DNA of 64,000 bases. Origin: Chlorophyllum brunneum (lineage: Eukaryota > Basidiomycota > Agaricomycetes > Agaricales > Agaricaceae). Location: NCBI GenBank assembly GCA_963576785.1, contig OY756145.1:2704903-2768902 (forward strand), given 5' to 3'. The position numbers and the translations under genes were made by a program. Below are positions 21,746 to 33,916 of the stretch, piece after piece (the stretch's first letter is position 1; every line of letters starts with the position of its first letter). A model generated the notes under the pieces. It searched no databases. It worked only from the letters and a program-made list of their open reading frames with translations, and was not told the DNA's origin.

Positions 21746-24304
21746 ACCTGGACTGGCCTAGGCCGCGGATTACATAACCCGGAACCCCGATACTTGCCGT
21801 TTTCCCCATATCGTGTACACCGAACAGAACGTTTTTGTCAAGAAGTTCGTTGACGTAAGTAAGGATTGAGTCCGAAATAACGTCTCCAGAATAAAACTAT
21901 TCTAATTCCTAACAATCGTGCACAGGCACTTTAAAATCGCGATGAGAGGAGACTTTTAACTGCTACCACCATTTAGTCGGATGGGGCAAAATCGGGAAGA
22001 ATAGGATAGCGGTGGCATCTTCCACTGCAAGGCACTCTTACTCCGCGACCTACCTTTCGGGCCATCACCTGGGTCTGATGGTCGTTTCTAGATGTGAATT
22101 AAGTTTTCAAAAATCATAATTGGTGTGTTACAATGCCTAGACCCAGAATGCAGTCAGCAACGATCTTTTCAAGGCCCTTGCACCTCGGGCGGTTATTTTT
22201 ATATCTTGTAACTCCTACAGTACAACTTGAGAAGCTTGACATGCTATAGCCCTGCTTGGTGCGTGTATATAATTCACCGACCGCTGGCGATTCATTCACC
22301 ACGATATTAACACCCTCTGCTACGATGACCGTATATCTCGTATTAAACGATATAATTTGTCTCCTAGTTACCATGACCATGACATAAAATTTTATTATGT
22401 GACTCGTCTAAATAGCAAGTCGGACAGTGAGCCGTTGCTTTCCGCACTAATATCCGGACATTCTCCAAAACCCCAGAACGGGGGCTGACCATGTGTAGAG
22501 TCATGTCATGCCTGCCACACAACGAACGGAAGTTTTTCTAAGTGTGTTCCGACATCAGCATCAATCGGCGGCCGCAGGAGCCAGGTTGACTCACTAACCC
22601 ATTCACATTTTTTTTCTCGTCCCACCTCTCCGAACCAAGCGTTAGTCTGAGAGTCATTGACTCCAGAAACACTTCTGGTTCTTGTAGTGACCTTTTTGAC
22701 CAACCTTCCTCCATTATGATCTCAGACTAGCAAGGTATCTCGGAACGCCACAAGGTTGCCGAGCACCGCTGATGTAGCGTAGTGACGTCACTTCTGAACT
22801 CCTCACTAAGCTGCTCGTCTCTTGACCCCCCTCGTATTTGGTGTGTACTTACGGTTCTGGGTGGTCTGATTTACCCTTCGGAAAACATTATTCCGCACTA
22901 AACTCTATCTGATTTGCGTCATCGCATCTGTCAGCGAGCCTGCAAAGCACGTTCCGCATCCTTTCCTTAGAATCGTTACCCTCGGACGATCCAAAATCTA
23001 CGGTACTATCGCCGAGTTTCTGTATCAACGTACCAATTGGAGCATCATAGAAAATGCTTTCAGAGTTCCTCCCTCTCACTACCTTATGCAAATACCTTTT
23101 GGATTATCGCTTGCTTTTATTCGCGGATCTTGCACGTTTTTCCTAGGTGCATCCTCATATATATATGGTGATCGTTGAGGCGAAGACCGCTCTATGGAGC
23201 GAATTTGATGCAAATATCACTGCCTATCCTCGGCCAGCCCGCACTGCCTGAACCTCGCTGGCAAAATGAGCAATCCTCTAACGCAAACATCTGCCTTGTC
23301 CTACCATCTCGAGTACGACAGATGCTCTTGGACACAAACCTCAAATTTCAAATCATCACTGTGTAGATTCCTTCGTCGATAATGGATGCCTCTGAGCGCC
23401 ATCGCCAAAGCTTTATTGTCCTCCTATTTGGAAACGCTAGTATCAGCTACCACCAAGAATCACATTCCTGTATTTTGAAGCCCCGCTACCATCAAAACCA
23501 ACCCCCCGAGACAACAAAAAGCTTTCTAGGTGTGGTAGTATATGATGTTTTCTGCCGGAGTACCAAGCACGTGTCGTAACTAGTGAATTTGTCTTTAGAG
23601 GCCATTTTGTCCAACTGGGTCGATACTCTGGATGGCGGAGGCCAGCACCGACCATTTTCATTAGTACAGCTCGCGTTCCTTGAGCCGCGCGGTGGATTGC
23701 ACTTGATGACCAACACCATTCCCCCACCACCATTGCATACCATAGACTGGGCCAAGACAACCCACGCTAGATTCATCCCAGACGGATGCATCAGATCATG
23801 CTGTATGGACTCCTTCCTCAAGTCAATAATTGTTGTCCAGTAATATGTCTTCGTGTCTCCGTAGTTCTATCTTAGGTGGGCGGTGGCTTCTTGAAACGCT
23901 CTTTCGCCGTAATGTCCTTCTCTGATATGGTTCCTCGTACCTATTCGACACTACTTCCCTGGCCTATGCCTCGTGGATCTCATAAGTCGCTAAGAACATT
24001 CCAAACGCCCATCTTATTAGCAAGTGATTTCGTCATCAGATACATATATATAGCTATAAATACATGCATATATATGCGAGAAGCTTATATTGTACATGAG
24101 ATAAGTAGGATACCCAATACAGAATAACACTGCAACACGAGGTCATCGAATCATAAATGCGCGACAGATACATATCAGTCCACCCCTGCGGGAAACGGCA
24201 AGTTGTACCAAAACCTGAAGGGAATTAATAATTACAAAATGAACTTTCACTAGCAAGCGGTAAGACCTGGGCGGCAAATCCTAGGCTCCAAATTACTCTT
24301 GCCA
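21746..24304. other. Intergenic, no gene seen
   Basis: About 2.6 kb with normal CpG content. The short frames (22114-22380, 22506-22703, 23443-23843) are mutually overlapping and show no family signature. AT-rich patches lie near 23157 and 24040-24080. Confidence 0.4.
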
Positions 24305-25675
24305 TTAAGCTGAAGAATCGGAACAACTACGGGTGATGCGCAAGGATGAACGGCTAGGCCTCGTGCTTGTGGGCAGAGCTCCCCTATATGACACTCGAGA
24401 ATCATCGTGACAATTGCGGCCGCCTCCACTCGCCCGTCTCCTAGTCCCGAGCTCCTCACTGTCAGGCCTAGGCCTCCTACGCCTTCCCGAGTCGGAGTAA
24501 GGTGAATTCGCATTCGAAGCACCATGCATGGTCCTACGATGTTTGAGCCATAGGCCAGGATAAAAGTCGTTGCGAGCGTCGAGTTTGATCCACTTGTTAC
24601 AGCATCTGCAACAAACTCGTTTGGCCTCTACGGCACATAGGAGTGGGTCTTGCATAAGGTATTTTCGGCGTAGCCTCCAATCCATGATGTTCTTTTTCTC
24701 CTTCTTATTCTGCTTCTCTTCGAGCTCCTCGCCGACTGAAGACGGAGTCCAGGACTCTCTGTCCTCGACAGCTGAGGCAACTATGGGTGACGCATGTCGT
24801 TCGACAGAGATAGGTGGTGGACTGAGCGGCCGAGTATTGACGATGTCATCGAGGGGAGCGCAGGAGTCTACGTTGACCACTTCCTGGATCTGCGCAAGCT
24901 TCCTCTTACGATTCCAAACTGGGGGAAGGATGCTGGGAGAAGGGAATGAAGATAACGCAGGTTCATTATTTACCGCTGCCTGACAGGTTGAGTGCGGCGT
25001 ATGCTGGCGCAGATACTGGAGTAGCTGCGAATCTTCCATATCCTTAGAACTTGGATGAGCTTCGTCGGGAACTCGATCAGAACGGCGTGTTGTGAGTTTG
25101 GTCCCTGGAACACATCGTTGCTCGGCTGTGATAGTAGATGACTCGAGTCGCGGTGGTGGTGATTTATGCCGTGCCGTTGTGAGAGGTGGCTCCGGCGAAG
25201 CAGACTGACGGTAGTTGAGGCGAGAACTGCCAACTTCCATGCGGCTCCGATCGTGGCGGGATGAAATCCGGGAATATGGCGAATACTGGGGGGCTGTCTT
25301 CGTTTTCTTGAAACCCATTGACCTTCCCTCATGTGATTCGGACAGCGTACCGCGAATTGCTGATGTAGGTTGGTGGATATTTCTGAGGGTGGTCTGGTTA
25401 GAGTCGTTTTAGTTGAATGATGGATGTGGTACTGACGCAAATTTTTTAGGGCAAGAATAGTAGTGGTCGGTGACTACGGAAGAGAAACGCTTCCAGAGCA
25501 TTTTTGCATCGCCACCCAGCTCGTATTTCAGCTTCCCGTACTCGTATTGGTGGCCACAGTTGATGCAACTATCGACACTATACAAGCGAGGGGTTTGCTG
25601 GTCACCCTGGAGTTCGGTAGCACAACGGAGTGAGGGGAGGACTTTGCGGTCGAAGGTCGAGGATATTGAGTGCAT
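24305..25675 (-). CDS. Zinc-module protein with two C-x2-C motifs, unknown function
   Basis: Two exons: 25675-25437 and 25382-24305, with a 54-nt intron (GTCAGT...CTCAG), giving 438 residues. Near residue 40 is a Cys-rich unit beginning SCINCGHQYEYGKLKYEL and closing HYYSCPKK about 30 residues on. Near residue 350 is RVCCRCCNKWIKLDAR followed by GLWLKHRRTMH. Both resemble the C-x2-C-K-W-I/V...W-x2-H-x4-C/H units of the four-repeat gene at 58380-60064. Between them is a long Pro/Ser/Arg-rich, probably disordered region; the tail is Arg/Ser-rich. A nuclear DNA- or RNA-binding role is possible but unproven. The start is chosen because it precedes the first Cys pair and follows a TATA box by 76 bp. 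Confidence 0.7.
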
Positions 25676-25750
25676 TTGGGAACGGGGGAGAAGTAGACGG
25701 GTGGTTGAGGAGAAGAAGTAAGTGTGGAGGTGACTGTCCCGCGTGGTAGC

Positions 25751-25758
25751 TTTTTATA
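25751..25758 (-). promoter_or_regulatory. TATA box of the zinc-module gene
   Basis: TATAAAAA on the minus strand, 76 bp upstream of the ATG at 25675. Confidence 0.5.
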
Positions 25759-27881
25759 TCCCTCACACATGGGCCACAACCTGAGTGTGACACAATCTAC
25801 GAGTCGATTGTGGTCGATTGTTTTATTGTTCTTCTGTGTGGATAAATTCATAGTGCGGAGTGGCTCATCGTAATGAGCTGTGGAAGTCGGGCTGCAATCC
25901 TACTAGACGTCAATCAGCCATCGTGAAAGACGAAAAAAAAACTTGCCAAAACTCTTATCAGCATCAGTTTAGTGGCCTGAAACATGCAGTGCCATACGCC
26001 GCGTGGTGGGATTTTATATAGCTGGAGGTGTGAAATGGTGTAGCATCCAGTGGTCCAAGCGCACTAGCTAGGCATCCCTGAGCTGCTACCACTCTGCTAG
26101 GGGTTTGTTTGTTCTGGACATGGTTACGAAATACAATTAGCCAGTTTGGGTCCAGTGCATAGCTGTTTGCGCAGTCACTGGTAAGCCGTGACGGTGGCTA
26201 ACTCCTATTGTCCGAGTGCCTGCTTATGGAATGTAATGCAGGTGGTGAGGGTGTGGTATGTACCTACCGCTTGTGGAAAAAGGCGTCGACGCTGAAGTAC
26301 ATCACTGATAGCGCACGAGTAATTCGGCAAAAAAATATTTGTCGATGGACTCTGGATGGAGGAGTGCAGCAATGTCTACCCTATTTCATGTCGAAATCCC
26401 ATATAGGCCTTATGTGGTCCATCGCTCCGCTTTAGGAAAGACAGAAAATTTAGAAACCGCGCTTCGGGTGACCTGCTATGCGTCATATGTGCTTGCATAC
26501 GTCGAAGAATGAAAGATGAAAAAAATGAGGAATGAGCCTGTTGTTCGAATGGTGTCAGTGCTCACCTTGGTACTTCCACATGTGGACTGTTTTAAGTTGG
26601 TCCTGCAGCCGCGGAAATCCAGTTCCTTGGCTGTAGGTCTTTAATCTCAACCTATATGTTACCTATCCCTCAAATTGGTGCTGTTTCAGATGGTGCCGTG
26701 ATAAGGAACATAGTATGTTCATGAAGGAAAGAAGTAATTTAAGGCGATTATCGTATCGGTGCAGGAATTACGGGCAGGTTAAAAGGGTACATTGAAGACA
26801 CCTCCGGCCCAATGACGATACCACCGTCAAGGAGATTTTGTCCCTCCGTTAGGTCGTTAAGTGCTAGGCTTGGATGGGATCATAAGGAAATTAGGTGACG
26901 TGCACAGATAGGTGCTGGACGCACATGCCCATCAGTTCCCACGGAAAGATTATTAGGGTCCAGGAACGACTTCATGGTTAAGTACACTACTCCTCGCTCG
27001 TTTTGGAGTGAAATAGACCTCGGTTGCTCTCTGTTGGAATAAAAATTCATCCCCGCGGCCTTGCTAGCCAGGTTGACCAGGTCAATAAGTCACGCAAACC
27101 CCGATTACGCCAATGAACAGGTCTTATGCTTTGCCTAACTCATTGGCGCTACCCGTTGTCTGCCAGCTTCTCCAACCGACCTAGTCCCACTCCCTTATTG
27201 AAATGATAGGCTCATCCTCGGTTTTGTCTACAATCTAGCCTCAGTGGACCTCGTGTCTTGTTGCACCGTATGTGACACCCAACCCACTAATGTCGCGGGT
27301 TTCTGCCTATCATTGCTGATTGCGAGGAGCTTAGCTGAACCAGACGGAGAAAACCACGCCCTTGGATGGCGGACCGTTCCCATCCGACCTACCCTCAGTA
27401 TAGTCACGGATAGTCTCCCCAATTACGATTTCGAGCCGTCTGGCATCATCTGCATCCAATCTTGTTCGTCGCAAATTTGAATTTTCTCAGCCCTGGCTCA
27501 ACCTACGGGGATCATTCTAAGATGCTTATGGTCAGATTAGCACACGGGTACACCACCAAAGCTGCCCTAAGCTAGATCGTAAACAGTGATTGCTTGAATC
27601 ACGTAGAGTCTCGACCTTGATTTCAATCAGTGCTGGGAATGCTCGTACCTCCTCGATACCGACTGTCTACCTTCAAGTTACCTGTGTGTCTAAGTATGGG
27701 TTGATGGTTGAGGTGTTGCGTTGTGCAAAGCTTTTCCCAGACTGTTTATTCGCACTCCGGGGTTGGCGGTGTTGGGGTAGTGGGAATTGCCACCCGTTAC
27801 CACCATCAAATGATGTTTGACGGCATTTTAACTGTGTAGCTTCAGGTCAACGATCCGCTGAAAATCACTCTCAGACCACCT
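25759..27881. other. Intergenic, no gene seen
   Basis: About 2.1 kb without a convincing frame; 26208-26435 and 27228-27480 are short and featureless. The last 60 bp before 27882 resemble the region before the paralogue at 32159 (shared ACCACCTATG at the start codon). Confidence 0.4.
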
Positions 27882-29642
27882 ATGCTGCTCAGACTCAAAA
27901 CCAAACTTCTTCATCGTACACCAGTTCTTCCTCCCTCTCCTTCCATGCAAACGAATTATTCCTATTCCCAGGTCAATTCGACCAAGCCGATTCCTCAACT
28001 CACCAAAAAGGGCTTTTTGCTTCGAGTCGCTATTTCTTTCGCTTTAGAGGCAGGCTTTGTGCTTTTATGCGCTCTATGTCTTCTAAAACCTCTTCCATTA
28101 AACCTCCCAATTTCTCTCTCAAACGCCAAAGCTTTTTTCACCGTCATCTCTATTCTATGGCAACTACTTCTTACTCTTCCACTGGGTGACATAACAAACC
28201 ACTGCTTCAGTAGCGAGTGGTACTTCCAAGTGACGCGGAGGAACAACTTCATGGCTGGACGACCAGATGTCGTATCCGTCCTCACCGCTGGAATGTTGGA
28301 CCAGCTGAAACATGCGGTAACACCGCGTTCCTCAAATAGATTTCGCGTCGCCTTTGTGGTGATGTTGATGAACATAGGAATACGTGCAATTTTCCCTGGC
28401 TCCCTGAGTCCCGCCAACGCTTTGCATCAAGAGCCAACAAAAGTTCTAGTTGCACGGGCAACAAACGTCGGAACTTCCCAGGGATCGACAGACAGCACTA
28501 CAACTTGGTTTTATCTGTGGTTAAGCAGAGCGGGATTGATTGGACAGTTGGAGCAGCAAAACGTCATTACGTTCGGATTGGAGACGCAGAAGGGTTGGAT
28601 GGTTGGGTGGCCGAGTACCTTGGCCAAAGGCCTTGAAGGGTCGCTTCGATACCCCACTGACACGGTCCACTTCGACTTTCAGTGTAATTGGGAGAGCCAG
28701 GACTTCCTGAAACAAGAGGATGGACATGTGATTGCTTACCCCCAACTTGGTCGCCGAGACGTTGCGAACTTCACTATGGCAGGAACTGGTATGAACTTCC
28801 GCCTTTCGATATTGTGCCTACTCACTCCATTTTTGCCAGCACTACTTCCCGTCGACATTAGCGCAAACGACAGTGATTATCGGGTCGCCTTCCTCTTCAG
28901 CGGACAAAATTCTCAAACCCCTTCCACTGATGCTCGGAGCTTCTTAGTTAATCTAGATGGCCTTCCAACGTTCAACGCTACTGGGATGCACTTCGAAGCT
29001 TCTGGAGAACCGCTCTATCTGGATGCACCGGTGGCAGCTTTGCTCGTATGCGATCCTCACCTCGGATATTCGGGCGGGGAAGCCCAATTATATCCCAACG
29101 GCTCAATTTCCGTCACTCGCAGCGGGGATCCACCAATCGGTAATATCGACAACTCTACGTTCCTTGGCAGCATATTTCAGGGGTCCGTCTCTGGCTTCTT
29201 TTCTCCTGATCCCGAAACAACGGATACTTTTACTCTTCCCGCAATCCAAGCCTTCCTTCCGTTTAGTGTCGTTACACCTGGAAATTTTGATGACACTCAT
29301 GTCGTTTCCCCACTACCCCTCGAAGAAATATCTTCTAACCTCAATGGAGTCGCTACATCCATAGCGAAATCCTTCTCCAGTGGGGCCATCATTGGAGAGA
29401 GCTTTGGCATTCCTGTGTCATCAATGCTACTAGAAGTTGACGGGTGGGTGGAGAAAGAAAAACTTATCCTGACAACCAATCCCCGATTTTTCTGGATTGG
29501 TACCGGTCTATGGTCTGTCACCACTTGTCTGCTGGTATACCTGGGTTGGTTTGTGGATTGGGAAACCCTCAAGCCTTTCGCGTTGGATAGTGTTTTAGAT
29601 TCACTGAAGGACGAGAAATTGAGACAGGAGGCGGATGGGTGA
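27882..29642 (+). CDS. Large membrane protein, tandem paralogue A (586 aa)
   Basis: Intronless. The N-terminal 40 residues are basic/Pro-Ser rich. Hydrophobic helices follow at about 46-68, 83-100 and 152-175. Then comes a long, probably lumenal or extracellular region (about 180-535) with several N-x-S/T sequons (ANDSD, NDS, NGS, NNS) and conserved blocks such as GWMVGWPST, RYPTDTVHF, PVAALLVCDPH and SNLNGVATSIAKSFSSGAII. A last helix at about 540-560 and a short charged tail end the protein. It is about 60% identical to 32159-33916. I do not recognise a named domain; it resembles lineage-specific membrane proteins of Agaricomycetes. A transport or catalytic role is not supported by any motif I see. 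Confidence 0.85.
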   Translation: MLLRLKTKLLHRTPVLPPSPSMQTNYSYSQVNSTKPIPQLTKKGFLLRVAISFALEAGFVLLCALCLLKPLPLNLPISLSNAKAFFTVISILWQLLLTLPLGDITNHCFSSEWYFQVTRRNNFMAGRPDVVSVLTAGMLDQLKHAVTPRSSNRFRVAFVVMLMNIGIRAIFPGSLSPANALHQEPTKVLVARATNVGTSQGSTDSTTTWFYLWLSRAGLIGQLEQQNVITFGLETQKGWMVGWPSTLAKGLEGSLRYPTDTVHFDFQCNWESQDFLKQEDGHVIAYPQLGRRDVANFTMAGTGMNFRLSILCLLTPFLPALLPVDISANDSDYRVAFLFSGQNSQTPSTDARSFLVNLDGLPTFNATGMHFEASGEPLYLDAPVAALLVCDPHLGYSGGEAQLYPNGSISVTRSGDPPIGNIDNSTFLGSIFQGSVSGFFSPDPETTDTFTLPAIQAFLPFSVVTPGNFDDTHVVSPLPLEEISSNLNGVATSIAKSFSSGAIIGESFGIPVSSMLLEVDGWVEKEKLILTTNPRFFWIGTGLWSVTTCLLVYLGWFVDWETLKPFALDSVLDSLKDEKLRQEADG

Positions 29643-29829
29643 GGCTTCAGCTACAAGGTAGGTATTGGGTGCTTGATCTGAACTGCGGGTGACGAGAGCG
29701 CTCATTCATGTCTTCCAGGTAGAAATCAACGTTTTTGGGAGGATAGATTATCATTGGAGTCCTAGGAATGGAAGTTGACAAAGAAGGGTATGTATCGGGG
29801 GACCGGATCCAAGTTCGTTGTGATAAGAC

Positions 29830-30159
29830 TCAGGACGAAGGATGAAAATGAGGGTTGTTCCCGCGTGTGGACAGATTGGCCAGTATAAGCATCCCCAAAA
29901 AGTACCCAGGGGATGGGTCAAACAGGATCCGGTATTCGGATGGAAGAATTTCTACACCCGCTCTTATTGTGGGGCTCGGACGAGTAAACCTAGAATAGAT
30001 GTTCCCACAAGATAAAGCAATGATAAGAATGATGGTGGAGAAGTACCCAAGAAGAGTGATGCAGATATGGTAAGAAGTCATGCTCAGTCCCATTCGCGGT
30101 GGCTGATATACCGCTGATATGCTTTGAGGGTATCTCTGATAAGTCAGCGCCCAGGACAC
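29830..30159 (-). CDS. Doubtful small ORF convergent with paralogue A
   Basis: 109 codons. A hydrophobic run (YHICITLLGYFSTIILIIAL) could be a membrane helix, but GTACTT...TTCTAG within it could also be a 57-nt intron. The same stretch of DNA recurs in degenerate form downstream of the third copy (37100-37250; shared GAGGGTTGTTCC and CATTGTGGGGCT/TATTGTGGGGCT), so it was duplicated together with the big gene. Whether it is translated is unclear. Confidence 0.25.
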   Translation of the reverse strand: MSWALTYQRYPQSISAVYQPPRMGLSMTSYHICITLLGYFSTIILIIALSCGNIYSRFTRPSPTIRAGVEILPSEYRILFDPSPGYFLGMLILANLSTRGNNPHFHPSS

Positions 30160-30408
30160 AGGGTCAATCCAGGGAAAGAGTCTCCAGACTCTCCACGCAT
30201 TGGAACACGTGCATCATTCCTGGAAGATGCCGGATTATATTAAGAACAACATTAACGAAATGGGTCGACATAACCAGATAAACCCAGTGATGGTCGCCTT
30301 AGATGCTCAAGCAGTGACTCTGTGGCACATCCTTCCGGGCGGTACGTTAAACTGCTCCCGGGTCTTTCCTAGACCGAAGATTCAGCGGATACAGCCCCGA
30401 TCCTCGAA

Positions 30409-30415
30409 TATATAA
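30409..30415 (+). promoter_or_regulatory. TATA box very close to the 30443 start codon
   Basis: TATATAA ends only 27 bp before the ATG, so the 5' leader should be just a few bases long if this start is right. Confidence 0.4.
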
Positions 30416-30442
30416 GCTCATCTTTCTGACCGACACCCCTTA

Positions 30443-31242
30443 ATGACCGAGTACGACTACTCCCCCGATGCACACGAGCGATATATCGCAAAGCAGCATG
30501 CTATTAGTCGATGGGTGGATGATACGAACCATCATATGCCCGTGAACCCTTTCTTACCCTCCCAACCATCACCACCTTCAAGGGCGCGAGGCTTCGATTC
30601 AGGGCGGAATTACGACTCGGATTCTGACACGGGCTACGAGCGCTCTTCTTCCTCACGGCATCAACACAGGAAGGATAGAGACGACAAATATCGTCACGGA
30701 CGTTCGCATGATGGTCACCACCAGGAATCTTACCATCGTCATAGTTCAAGAAAAGACTCACGGTCTTCATCCTCACCACCATCTTCATACCCCCAAGCAA
30801 CAAATGGATACTTTTCTCAATACCACTCTACCTACGCTCACCAACCATACCCCTATACACAACAAAATTCGAATCAATTGGGCTCTTCCTCTACCACCCC
30901 AGCATCTGCATCACCACCTCGCACTCCATATGAACAATCTCAATCCCACCAACCCATGGTTATGCCTATCGATGGCGGAGCCCGAGGTTACGTTCTTGTT
31001 CCACCGAAGGGCGTGTCTTATCAGGTTGTAGTAAGTCTTCCCCCACCTTACCCGACCCTTATTACACACTGATGCTGACACGATTGATTTCGTAGTACCC
31101 GCAACAACCTCAATCACCATCACATGCACAGCCTTGGTACAAGCGAGTATTTTCAACGACGCCAAGCACGAGTAGTGGAAAGCATACCAATGGTAGCAGC
31201 CAACGGAGGGGAAGCAGGAAGTGGAGCTGGGATATATACTAA
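30443..31242 (+). CDS. Small Ser/His/Pro-rich protein, unknown function
   Basis: Two exons: 30443-31030 and 31096-31242, with a 65-nt intron (GTAAGT...TCGTAG), giving 244 residues. The N-terminus MTEYDYSPDAHERYIAKQH is a recognisable conserved start of a family of small Agaricomycete proteins without assigned function. The middle is disordered: Ser/Arg/His-rich at about 50-110, then Gln/Tyr/Pro/Ser-rich. A short hydrophobic block (GGARGYVLVPPKGVSYQVV) precedes the intron. Exon 2 ends in a basic, Trp-containing tail. No enzyme motif is visible. Confidence 0.7.
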
Positions 31243-32158
31243 CTATGCTGGGGTGGTGTTGTGAGTTATCCATCCCAGCTCTCCGTTTTAGTTGGTTTTC
31301 GGTTCTCTTATTGTCATTATCTATACCTTTTGATGGACTTGGCATACATTTCACTGCGGATCTATCATGGGACCTTAACATAGATGACTGTACTGTGACT
31401 GTTATAGACATCATAATACCTCTTGACTCAAACAATAGATCTCTTGCAGCGCAAGTTGGAAACATCATGATCATGCTGTTTAGAAAATCATACGTCTACT
31501 GATATGATTGTCACATCCGTATCATGCACCGCGTGCACCTGAGCTATTCTTGGACTCTGACACGGAATGCAATGCGAAACCAGGACTGGGTAGTATATAA
31601 TCCAGGAACGACGCAGCCCAGAAACGACATTGGGAAGAGCACTACAGGGGTGTCCGTCAGTCATGTCTTTAATGCAATGATAGAGGAATAACCTTTGTGA
31701 TCAAACGCTACACCCCCTCATCAGAAGCCACCTACCCGTAATAGGGATTCTGATTCCTTTCTCCTTGCGGAACAGTGTCGGTCGTTCACTCATTCACCAT
31801 CTTCGTTCTCGTCCTCCTCTGCGATATCTCCACCATTTTGGCCGCGGAGTCTCCGAGGCCGTACAGCCACCCAACATAGATAGATAGAGCCCGGGAACTT
31901 GCTGATGGAACCATTCGACCATCAGGAACGCTCAATCGTATGATCCGCGTAGAGCGAAGCTGAAGAACTCGTTCTTAGAGCTGGGATTTTGGTTCCTTCA
32001 TGAGTGAATTCCGTCATACTATTCGGGAATCACGGAGATTAGTGAAACGCCAAGTGATTATCCGTTGCTATTCTATCAAGCAACGCTTGACATGTTCGGA
32101 GCGGCAAATATACTCTCCCTTTATTATCAACAGTAACTAGCATCAGGATTAACCACCT
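31243..32158. other. Intergenic, promoter side of paralogue B
   Basis: No gene. The small frames at 31221-31502 and 32039-32266 are not supported. Confidence 0.4.
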
Positions 32159-33916
32159 ATGCCGCTCAGACTCAAAACCAGACTCCTTCATTCTACACCA
32201 GCTCTTCCTCCATCTCCTTCCAAGAAGGAAACGGACTATGCTTACACCCAGTTCCGTCCAACCCAACCTATTTCTCGACTCACCAACAAAGGCTTTTGGG
32301 TCCGAGTTGCTATTTCTGTCGTTTTAGAAGCAGGCTTCGTGCTTTTGTGCGCTTCATGTCTCCTAAAACCTCGACCATTCAATCTCCCTCTCTCACTCTC
32401 GAACGCGAAATCCCTATTCACAGTTATATCTATTCTGTGGCAATTAGCGCTTACAATGCCACTGGGTGACGTTACACAATACTGCTTCAGCAGCGAGTGG
32501 CACTTCCAGCTAATCAAGACAAATAGTCTTGTTCCAGGGCGGACAGATGTCGTATCTATCCTTACTGCGGGAATGCTAGACCGCCTCAAATACGCATTAA
32601 CACCACGAGCATCGAACCGCTTCAGAATTGCCTTCGTGATTATGTTAATGAGCATGGGGATACGTGCAATCTTCCCCGGTTCCATTAGTCCTGCCAGCGT
32701 TCTACACGAAATGCCTACAAAACTTCAAATTACGCGGGCAGTAACTTCGGATAGATCGAACCCAAGCATCGATTCCAAATGGTTTTTTATGTGGTTAACT
32801 CGAGGATATATGATTGGGGAATTGGAGCAGCAGAAGGTCGTATCGTTTGGATTGGAGCCTCCGAAAGGTTGGATGGTTGGATGGCCTAGTACTTTAGGTA
32901 AAAATCTCGAAGGGCGGCTTCGATACCCCACGGATACCGTTCATTTCGACTATCGATGTCAATGGGGGAAGAGAGATTTACTCCAGGGGAGGCCTCAAGT
33001 CAATGCTCCAGTTTCTTCCCTCAACGTTACTGGAAGAGTTCCATCCAATGCGACAGTGAATGGAACCGGTATGATAGAGAATCGCGTTTTCCCATATCCC
33101 TACTTACATACTTCACTTTTATCAGCGTTACTTCCTGTGAACATTAATCTCAATGATAGTGATTATCGTATCGCCTTCCTCCTCAGCGTTCAAAGCTCCC
33201 CAAAAGGCGGTTTAAATCCGGATGGCCTTCCGACGTTTAATGGTACCGGGACGTGGCTAGATGTTTCCGGAATAACACGCTTAGTGGATGCACCAGTTGC
33301 AGCTTTGCTCGTCTGTGATCCTCACGTCGAATATTCAGGTGGTGAAGCTCAGTTATATCCTAACAGCACAATTACCATCACCCATACTGGAAATCCACCA
33401 ATCGGTAACATCGACAACTCCACTGGCTTCCTTGGAAGTGTGTTTCGAGACTCTGTCTCCAACTTCTTTTTTCCTGATGTGGGCGTGGGCGATTTGTTCA
33501 CTCTTTCGGCAATCCAAGCTTTCCTTCCATCACTTATCCAGAATACTACCACTAGTGATGACACAGACCCCGTTTCTCCATTGTCTCTCGAACAGATATC
33601 CTCTAACCTCAATGGAGTCGCTACATCCATCGCGAAATCCTTCTCCAGCGGAGCTATCATCGGAGAGAATTTCGGCGTTCCTGTATCATCATTGCTACTC
33701 GACGTTGATGGTTGGATGGAGAGGGAAATGCTGGTCCTGGAAACGAACCCCCGGTTATTCTGTATTGGAATCGGATTATGGTTGGTAACAATTTGTATGT
33801 TGGCATGGTTGGGCTGGGAAATGGACTGGGAAAACCTGAGGCCTTTTGCCTTAGATAGTATTATGGGTATCCTGAAGGGCGAGAGGGCGACGTCAGATAT
33901 AGAGCAAGGTGGATAA
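32159..33916 (+). CDS. Large membrane protein, tandem paralogue B (585 aa)
   Basis: Intronless and collinear with paralogue A over its whole length: the same N-terminal MPLRLKTRLLHSTPALPPSP pattern, three N-terminal helices, the GWMVGWPST and RYPTDTVHF blocks, many N-glycosylation sequons (NVT, NAT, NGT, NDS, NST, NNT) in the central region, and one C-terminal helix. The downstream flanks are also similar (CTTCCAGGCAGA versus CTTCCAGGTAGA), so the duplication included the 3' region. Function is unknown. Confidence 0.85.
   Translation: MPLRLKTRLLHSTPALPPSPSKKETDYAYTQFRPTQPISRLTNKGFWVRVAISVVLEAGFVLLCASCLLKPRPFNLPLSLSNAKSLFTVISILWQLALTMPLGDVTQYCFSSEWHFQLIKTNSLVPGRTDVVSILTAGMLDRLKYALTPRASNRFRIAFVIMLMSMGIRAIFPGSISPASVLHEMPTKLQITRAVTSDRSNPSIDSKWFFMWLTRGYMIGELEQQKVVSFGLEPPKGWMVGWPSTLGKNLEGRLRYPTDTVHFDYRCQWGKRDLLQGRPQVNAPVSSLNVTGRVPSNATVNGTGMIENRVFPYPYLHTSLLSALLPVNINLNDSDYRIAFLLSVQSSPKGGLNPDGLPTFNGTGTWLDVSGITRLVDAPVAALLVCDPHVEYSGGEAQLYPNSTITITHTGNPPIGNIDNSTGFLGSVFRDSVSNFFFPDVGVGDLFTLSAIQAFLPSLIQNTTTSDDTDPVSPLSLEQISSNLNGVATSIAKSFSSGAIIGENFGVPVSSLLLDVDGWMEREMLVLETNPRLFCIGIGLWLVTICMLAWLGWEMDWENLRPFALDSIMGILKGERATSDIEQGG

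Noticed and set aside
28282..29572. Antisense ORFs within the large membrane protein genes (also 32242-33975)
   Set aside because: The sense frame is intact, conserved between paralogues and explains the open antisense frames.
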